This document shows, in pieces, positions 45,056 through 55,600 of a stretch of DNA of 64,000 nucleotides (the stretch's first letter is position 1; each line of letters starts with the position of its first letter). Position numbers and translations under genes: made by a program. The stretch comes from an uncultured Collinsella sp. (GTDB taxonomy: Bacteria; Actinomycetota; Coriobacteriia; Coriobacteriales; Coriobacteriaceae), in the NCBI GenBank assembly GCA_958407465.1, contig CATYIV010000001.1:111662-175661 (forward strand), given 5' to 3'. The notes beneath the pieces were generated by a model. The model saw nothing but the letters and a program-made list of their open reading frames with translations. It did not search any database and was not told the origin of the DNA.

Positions 45056-46243
45056 ATGTCGAGCCTCACCGGTAAGTCATTGAACCCTGTTATGAATCGC
45101 AGGAGCGTTATCGCGAGCGCAGCAGGTCTGGGGGCGATGTCCATTCTAGCTGGCTGCTCCTCCAACGGCGGCGACAGCGGTTCCGCGTCGGGCGACGCTT
45201 CGTTCAAGATTGGCACCATCGGCCCGCTGACCGGCGCCAACGCGTCCTACGGCAAGTCCGTTACCCAGGGTGTCGAGCTTGGCTGCAAGGACTTCTCCAC
45301 CAAGGAGCTGCCGCTTGCCAGCAAGGCCGAGGACGACCAGGCCGACGGTGAGAAGGCCGTCAACGCCTTCAACACCCTGCTCGACTGGGGCATGCAGGCC
45401 CTCGTCGGCCCGACCACCACGGGTGCGTCGGTTGCCGTTGCCGCCGAGTGCGGTAACGACCCCAAGACGTTCATGATCACCCCGTCCGCGTCCTCCGAGG
45501 ACGTCACCGACGGCAAGGATTGCGTCTTCCAGGTTTGCTTCACCGACCCCAACCAGGGTGTCAACGCTGCCAAGTTCCTGGCGCAGAAGTATGCGGACGA
45601 GAAGTTCGTGCTGTTCTATAACTCCGGCGACGCCTATTCTTCGGGCATCGCAGATTCCTTTAAGGCCCAGGCCGCTGAGTCCAAGCTCGAGATTGTTGAC
45701 GAGGAGACCTTTAAGGACGACTCCGCCACGAGCTTTACCAACCAGCTGACCAAGGCCAAGCAGGCCGGCGCCACCATGATCTTTGCGCCGATCTACTACA
45801 CACCGGCGTCCGTCCTGCTCAAGAACGCCAAGGACATGGGCTACGACGTCAAGATGATGGGCTGCGACGGCATGGACGGCATCCTGGGCGTTGAGGGCTT
45901 CGACACCTCTCTTGCCGAGGGTCTGCTGCTCATGACCCCGTTCTCCGCCGACGACGAGAAGAACGCCGACTTCGTCAACGCTTACAAGGATAAGTACGGC
46001 GATACCCCCGACCAGTTTGCCGCCGACGCCTACGACGGCGTGCACGCGGTGGCCGAGGCCGTCAAGGAGGCCGGTCTTGGTGTCGACGCCGACCCGACCG
46101 AGGTCGCCGAGAAGCTGTCCAAGGCTATGCTCAAGATTACCGTTGACGGTCTGACCGGCAAGCTCACCTGGAACGATAAGGGCCAGGTCCAGAAGGAGCC
46201 CACGGCGTACGTCATCACCGACGGCAAGTACGTACAGGCCTAA
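45056..46243 (+). CDS. livK: Branched-chain amino acid ABC transporter substrate-binding lipoprotein (paralogue 2)
   Basis: 395 aa, close paralogue of the protein at 43619 (shared IGPLTGA, DGEKA-NAFNTL, FYNSGD-YSSG, IYYTPASVLLKNAKDMGYD). The signal ends in LAGC (Cys34). GAGAGGAGA precedes the ATG. The 270-bp gap between the two copies is A/T-rich and has its own upstream region, so it can be transcribed independently. Divergence is mostly on the surface, which suggests a shift of specificity after duplication. Confidence 0.9.
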   Translation: MSSLTGKSLNPVMNRRSVIASAAGLGAMSILAGCSSNGGDSGSASGDASFKIGTIGPLTGANASYGKSVTQGVELGCKDFSTKELPLASKAEDDQADGEKAVNAFNTLLDWGMQALVGPTTTGASVAVAAECGNDPKTFMITPSASSEDVTDGKDCVFQVCFTDPNQGVNAAKFLAQKYADEKFVLFYNSGDAYSSGIADSFKAQAAESKLEIVDEETFKDDSATSFTNQLTKAKQAGATMIFAPIYYTPASVLLKNAKDMGYDVKMMGCDGMDGILGVEGFDTSLAEGLLLMTPFSADDEKNADFVNAYKDKYGDTPDQFAADAYDGVHAVAEAVKEAGLGVDADPTEVAEKLSKAMLKITVDGLTGKLTWNDKGQVQKEPTAYVITDGKYVQA

Positions 46244-46382
46244 TTGGCCGCCTTACATAGAGCGGTTTTGATCCCAAGCAGGGGAGGTTTTGGCCTTCCC
46301 TGCTTGCTTGGTATCTAGGGACGATGTAACGTCCCTGTTTCATACATCAACTGGAAACCTATTCGAAAGGGGGATGTGGAAC

Positions 46383-47264
46383 ATGACGGTCTTTATCCAA
46401 TACCTGGTCAACGGCCTGTCCATGGGCAGCGTCTACGCCATCATCGCGTTGGGCTACACCATGGTCTACGGTATCGCCAAGATGCTGAACTTCGCTCACG
46501 GCGACGTCATCATGGTCGGTGCCTATGTCTCGTTCTGCGCCACGTCGTATCTCGGCCTCCCGGGTTGGGCATCTGTAGTTCTCTCTTGTGTGGTCTGTAC
46601 CGTTCTCGGTGTTCTCATCGAGGGCCTGGCCTATAAGCCGCTGCGCCAAGCAGGACCGCTGGCCGTTCTGATCACGGCTATCGGCGTGTCTTACTTCCTG
46701 CAGAACGCCGCGCAGCTTCTGTGGGGCGCCACGCCCAAGAACTTCACTTCGCTCGTCACCTTCCAGGTGCCGGAGTTCTTGGCCAAGTTCAACGTAAGCG
46801 CCGTCTCGCTCGTCACCATCGTCGCCTGCCTGGTTATCATGGCCGGCCTGATGTTCTTTACAGGTAAGACCAAGATGGGTAAGGCCATGCGCGCCGTGTC
46901 CGAGGACAAGGCCGCCGCTCAGCTCATGGGCATCAATGTCAACCGCACCATCTCGATGACGTTTGCCATCGGCTCTGCCCTTGCCGCCATCGCCGGCGTG
47001 CTGCTGTGCTCCTACTCGCCGGTGCTGCAGCCTACGACAGGCGCCATGCCTGGCATCAAGGCCTTCGACGCCGCCGTCTTCGGTGGCATCGGCTCCATCC
47101 CCGGCGCCTTTGTCGGCGGCATTCTCATTGGCATCATCGAGGCGATGGCGCAGGCCTACATTTCCACGAGCCTTGCCAACTCCATCGTCTTTGGTGTTTT
47201 GATCATCGTCCTGCTCGTCAAGCCTGCCGGCCTCTTGGGCAAGTACGTCCCCGAGAAGGTGTAG
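46383..47264 (+). CDS. livH: Branched-chain amino acid ABC transporter permease LivH
   Basis: 293 aa, about eight spans, with LivH motifs YTMVYGIAKMLNFAHGD (~20-36), GAYVSF and SVYAIIALG. It forms the membrane channel with LivM. An AAGGGGG site lies 10 nt before the ATG at 46383; longer in-frame starts are less well supported. It starts 140 bp after livK2 and ends 9 bp before livM. Confidence 0.9.
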   Translation: MTVFIQYLVNGLSMGSVYAIIALGYTMVYGIAKMLNFAHGDVIMVGAYVSFCATSYLGLPGWASVVLSCVVCTVLGVLIEGLAYKPLRQAGPLAVLITAIGVSYFLQNAAQLLWGATPKNFTSLVTFQVPEFLAKFNVSAVSLVTIVACLVIMAGLMFFTGKTKMGKAMRAVSEDKAAAQLMGINVNRTISMTFAIGSALAAIAGVLLCSYSPVLQPTTGAMPGIKAFDAAVFGGIGSIPGAFVGGILIGIIEAMAQAYISTSLANSIVFGVLIIVLLVKPAGLLGKYVPEKV

Positions 47265-47273
47265 GTGAGCGTT

Positions 47274-48353
47274 ATGAAGTTTCTTAAAGACAAGCAGACG
47301 CGTCACGACTTTGTCACGTACGCCATGTGCCTTGTGGCGTTCGCCATCGTGTTCTTTATGCAGTCTAACCACATGATTCCGCGCATGATCGCCGGTCAGC
47401 TGGTTCCCATTACGGCCTACATCGTCATGGCCATTTCCCTCAACCTCGTCGTCGGCATCGCAGGCGACCTGTCGCTGGGCCATGCGGGCTTTATGAGTGT
47501 CGGTGCCTATACGGGAATCGTCACCGCCGTCGCCCTCGAGAGCGCCGTTCCCTCCGATCCGGTGCGCCTTGTCATCAGCATCGTGGTCGGCGCTATAGCC
47601 GCTGCCGTCTTGGGCTTCTTGATCGGTATCCCGGTCCTGCGCCTGAGCGGCGACTATCTGGCCATCGTGACCCTGGCTTTTGGCGAGATCATCAAAGAGA
47701 TCGTCACCTGCCTTATCGTGGGTGTCGACTCGCGCGGCCTGCACGTGATCTTTAACATCACGGGCAACTCCACGATCGACGATCTGCATTTGCTCGAGGA
47801 CGGCACCGCCATCATCAAGGGCGCCCAGGGTGCCTCGGGCGTGTCGACGTACTCGACCTTCCTCGCCGGTGCCATCCTGGTCATGGTCGCACTCGTGATC
47901 GTGCTCAACCTGGTTCGCAGCCGTACCGGTCGTGCCATTATGGCCGTGCGCGACAACAAGATCGCTGCCGAGTCCGTAGGCATCTCCGTCACCGAGTACC
48001 GCATGATCGCCTTCGTGGTTTCCGCTGCCCTCGCCGGTGCTGCCGGAGCTCTCTTCGGCGGTAACTTCTCGCAGCTCTCCGCCACCAAGTTCGACTTCAA
48101 TACCTCCATTCTCATTCTGGTGTTCGTGGTCCTGGGCGGCCTGGGCAATATGCGCGGCTCCGTTATCGCCGCGGCGCTGCTCACGGTGCTCCCCGAGCTG
48201 CTCCGTCAGTTCTCGGACTACCGCATGCTCATCTACGCCATCGTGTTGATTCTGGTCATGATCTTTACCAACAACCCGCAGCTCAAGGCGTTCTTCGGTC
48301 GCGTCAAGGACCGCTTTGCTTCCAAGAAGGAGGTGGCAGCCGATGCCCAGTAA
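47274..48353 (+). CDS. livM: Branched-chain amino acid ABC transporter permease LivM
   Basis: 359 aa, about eight spans; LivM motifs LNLVVGIAGDLSLGHAGFMSVGAY and GDYLAIVTLAFGEI, which form the LivM-type signature, are clear. A GTG at 47265 is also in frame; the ATG at 47274 follows AGGTGAG. Its last codons overlap livG by 11 nt. Confidence 0.88.
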   Translation: MKFLKDKQTRHDFVTYAMCLVAFAIVFFMQSNHMIPRMIAGQLVPITAYIVMAISLNLVVGIAGDLSLGHAGFMSVGAYTGIVTAVALESAVPSDPVRLVISIVVGAIAAAVLGFLIGIPVLRLSGDYLAIVTLAFGEIIKEIVTCLIVGVDSRGLHVIFNITGNSTIDDLHLLEDGTAIIKGAQGASGVSTYSTFLAGAILVMVALVIVLNLVRSRTGRAIMAVRDNKIAAESVGISVTEYRMIAFVVSAALAGAAGALFGGNFSQLSATKFDFNTSILILVFVVLGGLGNMRGSVIAAALLTVLPELLRQFSDYRMLIYAIVLILVMIFTNNPQLKAFFGRVKDRFASKKEVAADAQ

Positions 48354-49203
48354 GTTTGAGTTCAAGAAGGGCAAGATGGTCCCGTATCCTTCTGGAGCCA
48401 TCGTTCCCGACCGCGACCTGGGCGAGCGCCCTGCACTCGAGTGCATCCACCTGGGCATTGAGTTCGGTGGCCTTAAGGCAGTCGACGACTTTAGCCTGAC
48501 TATCGGCAAGACCGAGATCGCCGGTCTGATCGGCCCCAACGGTGCCGGTAAGACCACGGTCTTCAACCTGCTCACCAAGGTGTATCAGCCCACGCACGGC
48601 ACCATCCTGCTCGACGGCGAGGACACCTCGGGCAAGTCGGTCTACCAGGTCAACCGCATGGGTATTGCCCGTACGTTCCAGAACATTCGCCTGTTCAACA
48701 CCATGACGGTGGAGGATAACGTTAAGGTCGGCCTGCATAACCAGGAGCGTTACTCCGGCTTTGAGGGCGTGCTGCGCCTGCCGACGTATTGGAAGCACGA
48801 GAAGGCCGCCCACGAGCGTGCCATGGAGCTGCTGTCCATCTTTGATATGGAGCATCTGGCAAACGAGCAGGCTGGCTCGCTGCCTTACGGCGCCCAGCGT
48901 CGTCTGGAGATCGTCCGCGCGCTTGCCACCAACCCCAAACTGCTGCTGCTCGACGAGCCTGCCGCCGGCATGAACCCGTCCGAGACCGCGGAACTCATGG
49001 AGAACATCGTTAAGATTCGCGACACCTTCGGCATTGCCATCATGCTTATCGAGCACGACATGTCGCTCGTCATGAATATTTGCGAGGGCATCTGTGTGCT
49101 CAACTTTGGTAAGGTCATCGCCAAGGGCACGGCCGAGGAAATCCAGAACAACGACGCCGTTATCGAGGCGTATCTGGGCAAGCAGGATAAGGGGGAGAAC
49201 TAA
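48343..49203 (+). CDS. livG: Branched-chain amino acid ABC transporter ATPase LivG
   Basis: 286 aa, ABC ATPase: Walker A GPNGAGKTT (~65), Q-loop RTFQNIRLF, signature variant SLPYGAQRR, Walker B LLLLDEP, LivG-type AAGMNPSET and the H-loop IEHDM. GGAGGTGG precedes the ATG. It overlaps livM by 11 nt. Confidence 0.93.
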   Translation: MPSKFEFKKGKMVPYPSGAIVPDRDLGERPALECIHLGIEFGGLKAVDDFSLTIGKTEIAGLIGPNGAGKTTVFNLLTKVYQPTHGTILLDGEDTSGKSVYQVNRMGIARTFQNIRLFNTMTVEDNVKVGLHNQERYSGFEGVLRLPTYWKHEKAAHERAMELLSIFDMEHLANEQAGSLPYGAQRRLEIVRALATNPKLLLLDEPAAGMNPSETAELMENIVKIRDTFGIAIMLIEHDMSLVMNICEGICVLNFGKVIAKGTAEEIQNNDAVIEAYLGKQDKGEN

Positions 49204-49917
49204 ATGGCAGAGCCGATGCTTTCCGTCTACAACATCAACGTCTGGTACGGCGCTATCCACGCCATCAAGGACATCTCCTTTAACGTCAACGAGGGCGAGA
49301 TCGTGGCTCTGATCGGTGCCAACGGCGCCGGTAAGTCCACGACGCTTAAGACCGTCTCGGGCCTGCTGCGTTCCAAGACCGGCTCCATCAAGTTTATGGG
49401 CGAGGACATTACCCATACGCCTGCCGACAAGCTGGTTGGTAAGGGCCTGGCTCAGGTCCCCGAGGGCCGTCGCGCCTTTTTGCAGATGACGGTCGAGGAG
49501 AACCTGGAGATGGGCGCTTATACACAGCCCAAGTCCACGGTGGCTCCGGGCCTGGAGCGCGTCTATGAGCAGTTCCCGCGCCTGAAGGAGCGCCGTCGCC
49601 AGGTCGCCGGCACCCTTTCGGGCGGCGAGCAGCAGATGCTCGTTATGGGCCGTGCCCTTATGAGTAACCCCAAGCTGCTCATGCTCGACGAGCCTTCCAT
49701 GGGCCTGGCGCCGATTCTGATCGAACAGATCTTCCAGATTGTTGAGGACCTGCACAAGGCCGGCACCACGGTGCTTCTGGTCGAGCAAAATGCGCAGATG
49801 GCTCTTTCCATCGCCACACGCGGCTACGTGCTCGAGACCGGCAAGATCACCATGACCGGCACGGGCCAAGAGCTGCTGCACGACGACAACGTGCGTAAAG
49901 CCTACCTCGGAGGCTAA
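49204..49917 (+). CDS. livF: Branched-chain amino acid ABC transporter ATPase LivF
   Basis: 237 aa ABC ATPase: Walker A GANGAGKST, GLAQVPEGRRAFLQMTVEENL, signature LSGGEQQ, Walker B LLMLDEPSMGLAPI and H-loop VEQN. The Gly/Pro-rich GLAPIL is a LivF trait. It starts at the base after the livG stop and ends 10 bp before a terminator, closing the importer operon. Confidence 0.93.
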   Translation: MAEPMLSVYNINVWYGAIHAIKDISFNVNEGEIVALIGANGAGKSTTLKTVSGLLRSKTGSIKFMGEDITHTPADKLVGKGLAQVPEGRRAFLQMTVEENLEMGAYTQPKSTVAPGLERVYEQFPRLKERRRQVAGTLSGGEQQMLVMGRALMSNPKLLMLDEPSMGLAPILIEQIFQIVEDLHKAGTTVLLVEQNAQMALSIATRGYVLETGKITMTGTGQELLHDDNVRKAYLGG

Positions 49918-49927
49918 CCCACCTAAC

Positions 49928-49965
49928 AAAAGGGGCGCTGACTATCTCAGTCAGCGCCCCTTTTT
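49928..49965 (+). terminator. Terminator of the liv operon
   Basis: A perfect stem AAAAGGGGCGCTGAC / GTCAGCGCCCCTTTTT with a 7-base loop followed by TTTTT, a few bases past the livF stop. Confidence 0.9.
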
Positions 49966-50032
49966 AGTTGCGGTGGAATAGGGACTAAATGGGAGCCTCA
50001 GAGGCCAAAACAGTCCCTATTCCACCGCAACT
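49966..50032. repeat. Long perfect palindrome with AGGGACT/AGTCCCT core
   Basis: Perfect 21-nt arms (49966-49986 and 50012-50032) flank a 25-base loop. It follows the liv terminator directly. The GGGAC/GTCCC core is shared with palindromes at 5515, 19641 and 60161. Confidence 0.75.
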
Positions 50033-50089
50033 TCATGGGGGCGTGCGACAATGCCCATCGGAAAACGTTTGTCATCTGGGGGTCTATCT

Positions 50090-50767
50090 ATGCTGTACGA
50101 GTTTTGTGCCGAGAACTTTGAGCGAGTGCCGGCGGCTATCGATGCCGGTGCAAGGCGTATCGAACTTTGTGACAACCTTGCCGTCGGTGGTACTACGCCC
50201 TCGGCTGGCGTTATCAGCGCTACGGTCAGCTATGCTCACGAGCATGACGCGCGAGTGATGTGCATGATCCGTCCGCGTGGCGGCGACTTTCACTACAACC
50301 AGGACGAGCTGCGCATGATGGAGGTGGATTTGGGCCTTGCCGTGAGTGCGGGCGTCGACGGCTTGGTCTTTGGCTGCTGCAAACCCTGCGCTGGCGGATG
50401 GGCACTCGATGAGCTTACACTCGGCGCCCTCGTGATGGCTGCGGGCTGCGCGACCGAGGAATGCAAGCGTGAGCCCATCGACATCACCTTCCACATGGCC
50501 TTTGATCAGCTCTCGCTCGAGGCTCAGCTCGATGCCGTCGACACGCTCGCCGACTGCGGCATCATGCGCATCCTGACGCATGGTGGTGCTGCCGGAACGC
50601 CGATCGAGGACAATCTGGAGCACCTATCGCGTCTTGTCGAATATGCGGCCGACCGCCTGACCATCCTTCCCGGCGGCGGCATTTCCACGGCCAACCGTGA
50701 TGCCGTTGCGGCAGCACTTGGCGTCTCCGAGCTCCATGGCACCAAGATCGTGCCGCTGGAGGCGTAA
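50090..50767 (+). CDS. cutC: CutC family protein
   Basis: 225 aa TIM-barrel protein of the CutC family (YEFCAENFE, RIELCDNLAVGGTTPSAG, MIRPRGGDF, THGGAAGTP, LPGGGI). The family was linked to copper homeostasis, but later work leaves the biochemical role unclear. GGGGG precedes the ATG at 50090; a longer frame has no such site. It is followed, with 3 bp between, by the HIT-like gene. Confidence 0.88.
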   Translation: MLYEFCAENFERVPAAIDAGARRIELCDNLAVGGTTPSAGVISATVSYAHEHDARVMCMIRPRGGDFHYNQDELRMMEVDLGLAVSAGVDGLVFGCCKPCAGGWALDELTLGALVMAAGCATEECKREPIDITFHMAFDQLSLEAQLDAVDTLADCGIMRILTHGGAAGTPIEDNLEHLSRLVEYAADRLTILPGGGISTANRDAVAAALGVSELHGTKIVPLEA

Positions 50768-50770
50768 CCC

Positions 50771-51568
50771 GTGGCGCTGGTATTTGACGTTCGGCAGGCG
50801 AGCGGCAAGCCCGACGACAACCGGCGCCCTGGCACCGCGTGCCCCTTTTGCGATACCGAGGGACTCGCCAATATCATCCGGCGCGACGGCGACTGCATCT
50901 GGCTCGAGAATAAGTTCAAAACCCTGCGCGCCACCCGTCAAACCGTGCTGATCGAGTCAGCCGATCACGATGCCGACCTGGCGACCTATGAGCCGGATGA
51001 ACTCCACCATGTGATGAGGTTTGCCCTGGATTGCTGGCAGCAGATGATCGATTCACAGCAGTATCGAAGCGTGCTCATGTACAAGAACAAGGGTCCTCTC
51101 TCGGGCGGTAGTCTCGTTCATCCGCACATGCAGATTGTGGGTTTGGAGCAGGAAGACGGCTATGCGGCACTAGCCCCCGCCAACTTCGAAGGCATCAATG
51201 TCTGGCAACAGGGGAGAATCTCGGTCAACATCTCAACCGAACCGATCATGGGGTTCTTTGAGATTAACGTTTCAGCCCCACAGGGAATCGCCGCCAGCGA
51301 TGACATACGAGATCAAGCCGAGGCGGATCTCTTCGCCGATGCGATCCAGGTGGCTCTGCGCTATATCCTGAACGAGCACCACGGTGGTCGCGCAGAGTCG
51401 TACAACTTGTTCTTCTATCACCTGGGCGGTCGGACCATTGCCAAGGCGCTGCCGCGTTGGGTGGTTTCGCCCTACTTTGTCGGCTATCGTTTGGCCCAGG
51501 TCAATGCCGAGACAACGCTCGATATCGATGCCGAGCGCCTGCGTGCGCATCTGGAAACGCTCGCATAG
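50771..51568 (+). CDS. DUF4931 protein (galactose-1-phosphate uridylyltransferase/HIT-like)
   Basis: 265 aa. The N-terminus has CPFC (~24-27), and the middle has the HIT-like SLVHPHMQIVG (~115), which matches the DUF4931/GalT-like family. It could be a nucleotidyl-transferase. The GTG at 50771 has GGAGG 8 nt upstream and starts 3 bp after the cutC stop, so the two are co-transcribed. Substrate is unknown. Confidence 0.75.
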   Translation: MALVFDVRQASGKPDDNRRPGTACPFCDTEGLANIIRRDGDCIWLENKFKTLRATRQTVLIESADHDADLATYEPDELHHVMRFALDCWQQMIDSQQYRSVLMYKNKGPLSGGSLVHPHMQIVGLEQEDGYAALAPANFEGINVWQQGRISVNISTEPIMGFFEINVSAPQGIAASDDIRDQAEADLFADAIQVALRYILNEHHGGRAESYNLFFYHLGGRTIAKALPRWVVSPYFVGYRLAQVNAETTLDIDAERLRAHLETLA

Positions 51569-51598
51569 CAAGACTAACACCCGTGTAATGCGGGCAGT

Positions 51599-52369
51599 CT
51601 AGCGTGCCATGGCGTCGCGGCCGGCCTCGACCCGCTTGCGCTGGGCGGCGCGCTCCTCGCCGGTCAGACGCTCAAAGAGATGCCCGATAAGCGAGGCGAG
51701 TATCTGCTGAAATAGCGTTCCGCACATGACGGGAAACACGACTTCGCCTGGAAAGTACTGCGTAGCGATGACGGCGCCCGAAGAGATGTTACGCATGCCG
51801 CAGGTAAAGCACATGGTAGTCGTCTCGCTATATGGCAGATGGAGCGCACGGGCGACCAGAAAACCGACGACAAAGCCGCTGATGGCGAAGGTCAAAATAA
51901 AGAGGGCGACTTCTAGGCGCACCACGTTCACGTGCAGCACGTACTCGCTCATAGCGGTGGAGTTGGACGCGATGACGCCCATCATCATGAACTTGCAGGC
52001 GGGCGAGAGCGCGGGGGAGAGCTTCTCGTGTCCCCATCCACGCGTGAGCTCGTTGATCACGATGCCGCAGACAAGGTTGGGGTTGGAGCCAAAGAACAGC
52101 GATCCCATGGCATAAGCTGCTATGGGAATAAGCACCGCCGAGACGAGCAGCGCCAAAATCAGGTGCAGCGGACGGCGGAACACCTCGGCTACCTGGTGGA
52201 AGGTGTTACTGAGCGCGCCTTGGAACGTCATAAAGGCGAAGAGAGTGGGAACGATGGGCTTAAGTACGCCGATCTGCTGGGGAAAGAGCACACCGAGCGT
52301 TACGCAAATCGGAACGATGACCTGCATATGCCCCGCGAGGAACTTTCCCAGTCCAACCCATTGCTTCAT
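51599..52369 (-). CDS. Bile acid:sodium symporter (BASS)-like membrane protein, atypical core
   Basis: 256 aa, shorter than most BASS proteins (about 300). The N-terminal spans (IVPICVTLGVLFPQQIG..., LALLVSAVLIPIAAYAMG) and the C-terminal part (CGMRNISSGAVIATQYF, FPVMCGTLFQQILASLIG) look BASS-like. The middle, where a Gly/Pro/Asn-rich crossover is expected, is an unusual charged stretch (INELTRGWGHEKLSP). No frameshift is evident in either other frame. The transported substrate is unknown. Confidence 0.6.
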   Translation of the reverse strand: MKQWVGLGKFLAGHMQVIVPICVTLGVLFPQQIGVLKPIVPTLFAFMTFQGALSNTFHQVAEVFRRPLHLILALLVSAVLIPIAAYAMGSLFFGSNPNLVCGIVINELTRGWGHEKLSPALSPACKFMMMGVIASNSTAMSEYVLHVNVVRLEVALFILTFAISGFVVGFLVARALHLPYSETTTMCFTCGMRNISSGAVIATQYFPGEVVFPVMCGTLFQQILASLIGHLFERLTGEERAAQRKRVEAGRDAMAR

Positions 52370-52645
52370 CTGCTCTTGTGACTCCCTTTGCTCGTAAATC
52401 CGTTTTGAATGGATATGCTAGACGCTCGCATGCATCCGTGCGTTAGAAACGCTCGATTATTTCGAGGGTATTACCGGCATCGTTTACCGAAACCACGGCG
52501 TGCTGCGAGGCTCTGCGTCCGTGCCGCACGGTATAATAAACCCGTTCAACAGATCTGCCTGCCGAAGCGGGCATACACAGAGGACTCATCGCTATGAACC
52601 GTGAGAGGTATCGCGGCGACCTGCCCCTATCGGGGGTGGGCGCCT

Positions 52646-55600
52646 ATGTCATCGCTTAAGACGACGCATCGCTGGGCGGTCGCTCAGCAAAATCCCGAGC
52701 TCGAAAAGGAGCTTTCGGCTGGTCTGGGCATACCCGGGCTGGTGGCGCGCATTATGGTTGCGCACGGCATTGCCTCGATTGAGGAAGGACAGCTATTTTT
52801 GACGCCTTCGCTCGATCGCGACTGGGCCGATCCGCTCGTCATTCCGGGCATGTCGGTTGTTGCCGATCGTGTCGAGCGCGCCATCCGCAACCGCGAACGC
52901 ATCGCCGTCTTTGGTGATTTTGACGTCGATGGCATTACGTCGACTTGTCTGTTGACCGAGGCGCTGCGAACGTTTGGCGCCAATGTCACACCGTTTATTC
53001 CGCACCGCTTTGACGAGGGTTATGGCCTTTCGCGCGCGGCGCTCGACCGCGTTAACGAGCTTGCCCAACCCAATCTGATCGTGACCGTCGATAACGGTAT
53101 CGCGGCTAAGGAGGAGGTCTCCTATCTGGAGAGCCTGGGAATCGATCTGGTGGTTACGGACCACCATGAGCCGTCCGACCAGGTGCCGCAGGGCGTGCCC
53201 CTGACCGACCCTAAGCTCGAGGATGAGGGTCCTTCGCGTGAACTTGCCGGCGCCGGCGTGGCGCTCAAGCTGGTGCAGGTCCTGGGTGAGCGTTTGGGCA
53301 AGCCGTCGTATTGGCGTTCGCTGATAGAGGTCGCGGCGCTGGGCACCGTGTCCGACATGATGCCGCTCACGCCCGAGAATCGCGCGCTGGTCGCCGAGGG
53401 CATCCAGCAGATGCGCGTGACGGCCCGTCCCGGCTATATCGCGCTTGCCGCACTTGCCAAGGCCGACCTTTCTACCATTACGGCCGACGGCCTGTCGTTT
53501 TCGCTCATTCCCCGCTTAAACGCCGCCGGCCGCATGGCCGATCCCAAGCTGGCGCTCGACCTGCTGCTTGCCCGCGATCCTATCGAGGCAAGCGCGCTGG
53601 CTGCCGAGCTCGAGGAGATCAACCGTCAGCGTCGCGAGATTGAGGCGGAGCTCACGCGCGATGCCATGGCAAAGGTCGAGGAGACCTATGATGGCGGGCG
53701 CGCGATTGTCGTGGGCGGCGAAGGCTGGCACGAGGGCGTTAAGGGCATCGTGGCGAGCCGCCTCACCAACCGATATCACGTGCCGGCGTTGCTCTTCTCT
53801 ATCGAGGACGGTATAGCACGTGGCTCGGGTCGCTCGGTGGGCAAGGTCAACCTGTTCGAAGCCGTCGAGCGCTGTTCCGACCTGCTGATTCGCCGCGGCG
53901 GACATGCCGGTGCGGTGGGCGTGACCGTCGAGGCATCTAAGCTCGATGAGTTTCGTCGACGTCTTTCCGCTGTGTTGTCCGAGCTTCCCGCCGAGGACTT
54001 TGAGGATACCGACGAGGTTGCCGCCACGGTTGACCTTTCCGAATTGAATATTGAGACCATCGAGCAGATTTCTCGCCTTGAGCCGTTTGGCCAGGGTAAT
54101 AAGGTGCCGCTACTGGCTGCCGAGGGCGTGACGATGTGTGACCGCGCCGTGGTGGGTAAGACTGGCGAGCATATGCGCTTCGTGGCGACGGATGGCGCCG
54201 CAAGTGTGCCGGCCATCATGTTTCGTGTGCCGCAGATCGACAGGCTTATCAATTGCGACAGCGCCGTCGACTTGGTGTTCGAGGCAGTCGCCGAGCATTG
54301 GCAGGGACGTGTAAAGCCCAAGCTCATGATTAAAGATGTCTTGGTGCGCGATACCACGGCGCCCAATATCGACGATCCGGCATGTGAGCTTCGCCGTGGC
54401 GTGCAGCCGGCGGACTCCGATCTTCGCCTTGAGTCGCGTAAGCGCGAGACGCTTGCCCAGCTTTCCTATACCGAGCTCACGCGCTCGCTCATTCACAGCT
54501 TTATCGGATCGAACCAGCCGCACCGCGCACAGGTCGAGGCGCTTGATGCCCTGGCCGATCACCAAAGTGTTCTGGCCGTTATGGGAACGGGGCGCGGCAA
54601 GTCTCTGATTTTCCATGTACATGCCGCACGCGAGGCGGTCCTTCGCGGGCGTGCGAGCATTTTTGTCTATCCGCTGCGTGCGCTCGTTGCCGACCAGGCC
54701 TATCACCTCTCGTCGACGATGGCCACGCTCGGCATTGGCGTAGGCGTGCTGACCGGCGAGACCGTGGACGCGGCGCGCGATGACGTGTTTGCCGGCTTGG
54801 CTTCGGGCCGCACCGGCATCGTGCTCACGACGCCTGAGTTCCTTTCTATCCATCGCGATCGCTTTGCACGTTCTGGACGTATCGGCTTTGTCGTTATCGA
54901 TGAGGCGCACCATGCCGGTCTTGCCAAAGGCGGCGACCGGTGTGCATACCTCGACATGCCCGATATCCTCAAAGCCCTGGGCGACCCCGTTGTCATGGCG
55001 GCAACGGCTACCGCGACGGCTCCGGTTGTGGCAGAGCTTGCTCGCGTATTGCCGATTACCAGCACGGTGGTCGACGAGACCGTTCGCGAGAACCTACAAC
55101 TCGAGGACGACCGCGACCTTGCGAGCCGCGAAAATCGTCTGGTGTCGATCGTGGCGACGGGGGAGAAGACCGTTATCTATGTGAACTCGCGCGACCAGTC
55201 CGTGGCGCTTGCCAAGACGTTGCGCAAACGCGTGCCCGACTGTGCGACCCATATCGCGTTCTATAACGCTGGGCTTGCGCGCTCCGATCGCCGCCGTATT
55301 GAGGAAGCCTTTAGAGACGGAAGTCTCAGCTGCATCGTTTCAACTTCGGCCTTCGGTGAAGGCGTCAACCTGCCCGATATCCGTCATGTCGTGCTCTACC
55401 ACATGCCGTTTGGCGCGATTGAGTTTAACCAGATGAGTGGCCGTGCCGGCCGCGATGGACAGCCCGCCGTGATTCACCTGCTCTATTCGTCGCGTGACGC
55501 TCGTATTAACGAGCGCCTGCTCGACTGCTATGCGCCCGAGCGCGATGAGCTCGTCACGCTCTATCGAGCGCTGCAGACCATGTGGCGCTCTAACCGTGGC

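Noticed and set aside
46359..48578. Long minus-strand frame (739 aa) opposite livH-livG
   Set aside because: It is antisense to livHMG and has a His/Asp/Gly-rich sequence typical of a shadow frame.
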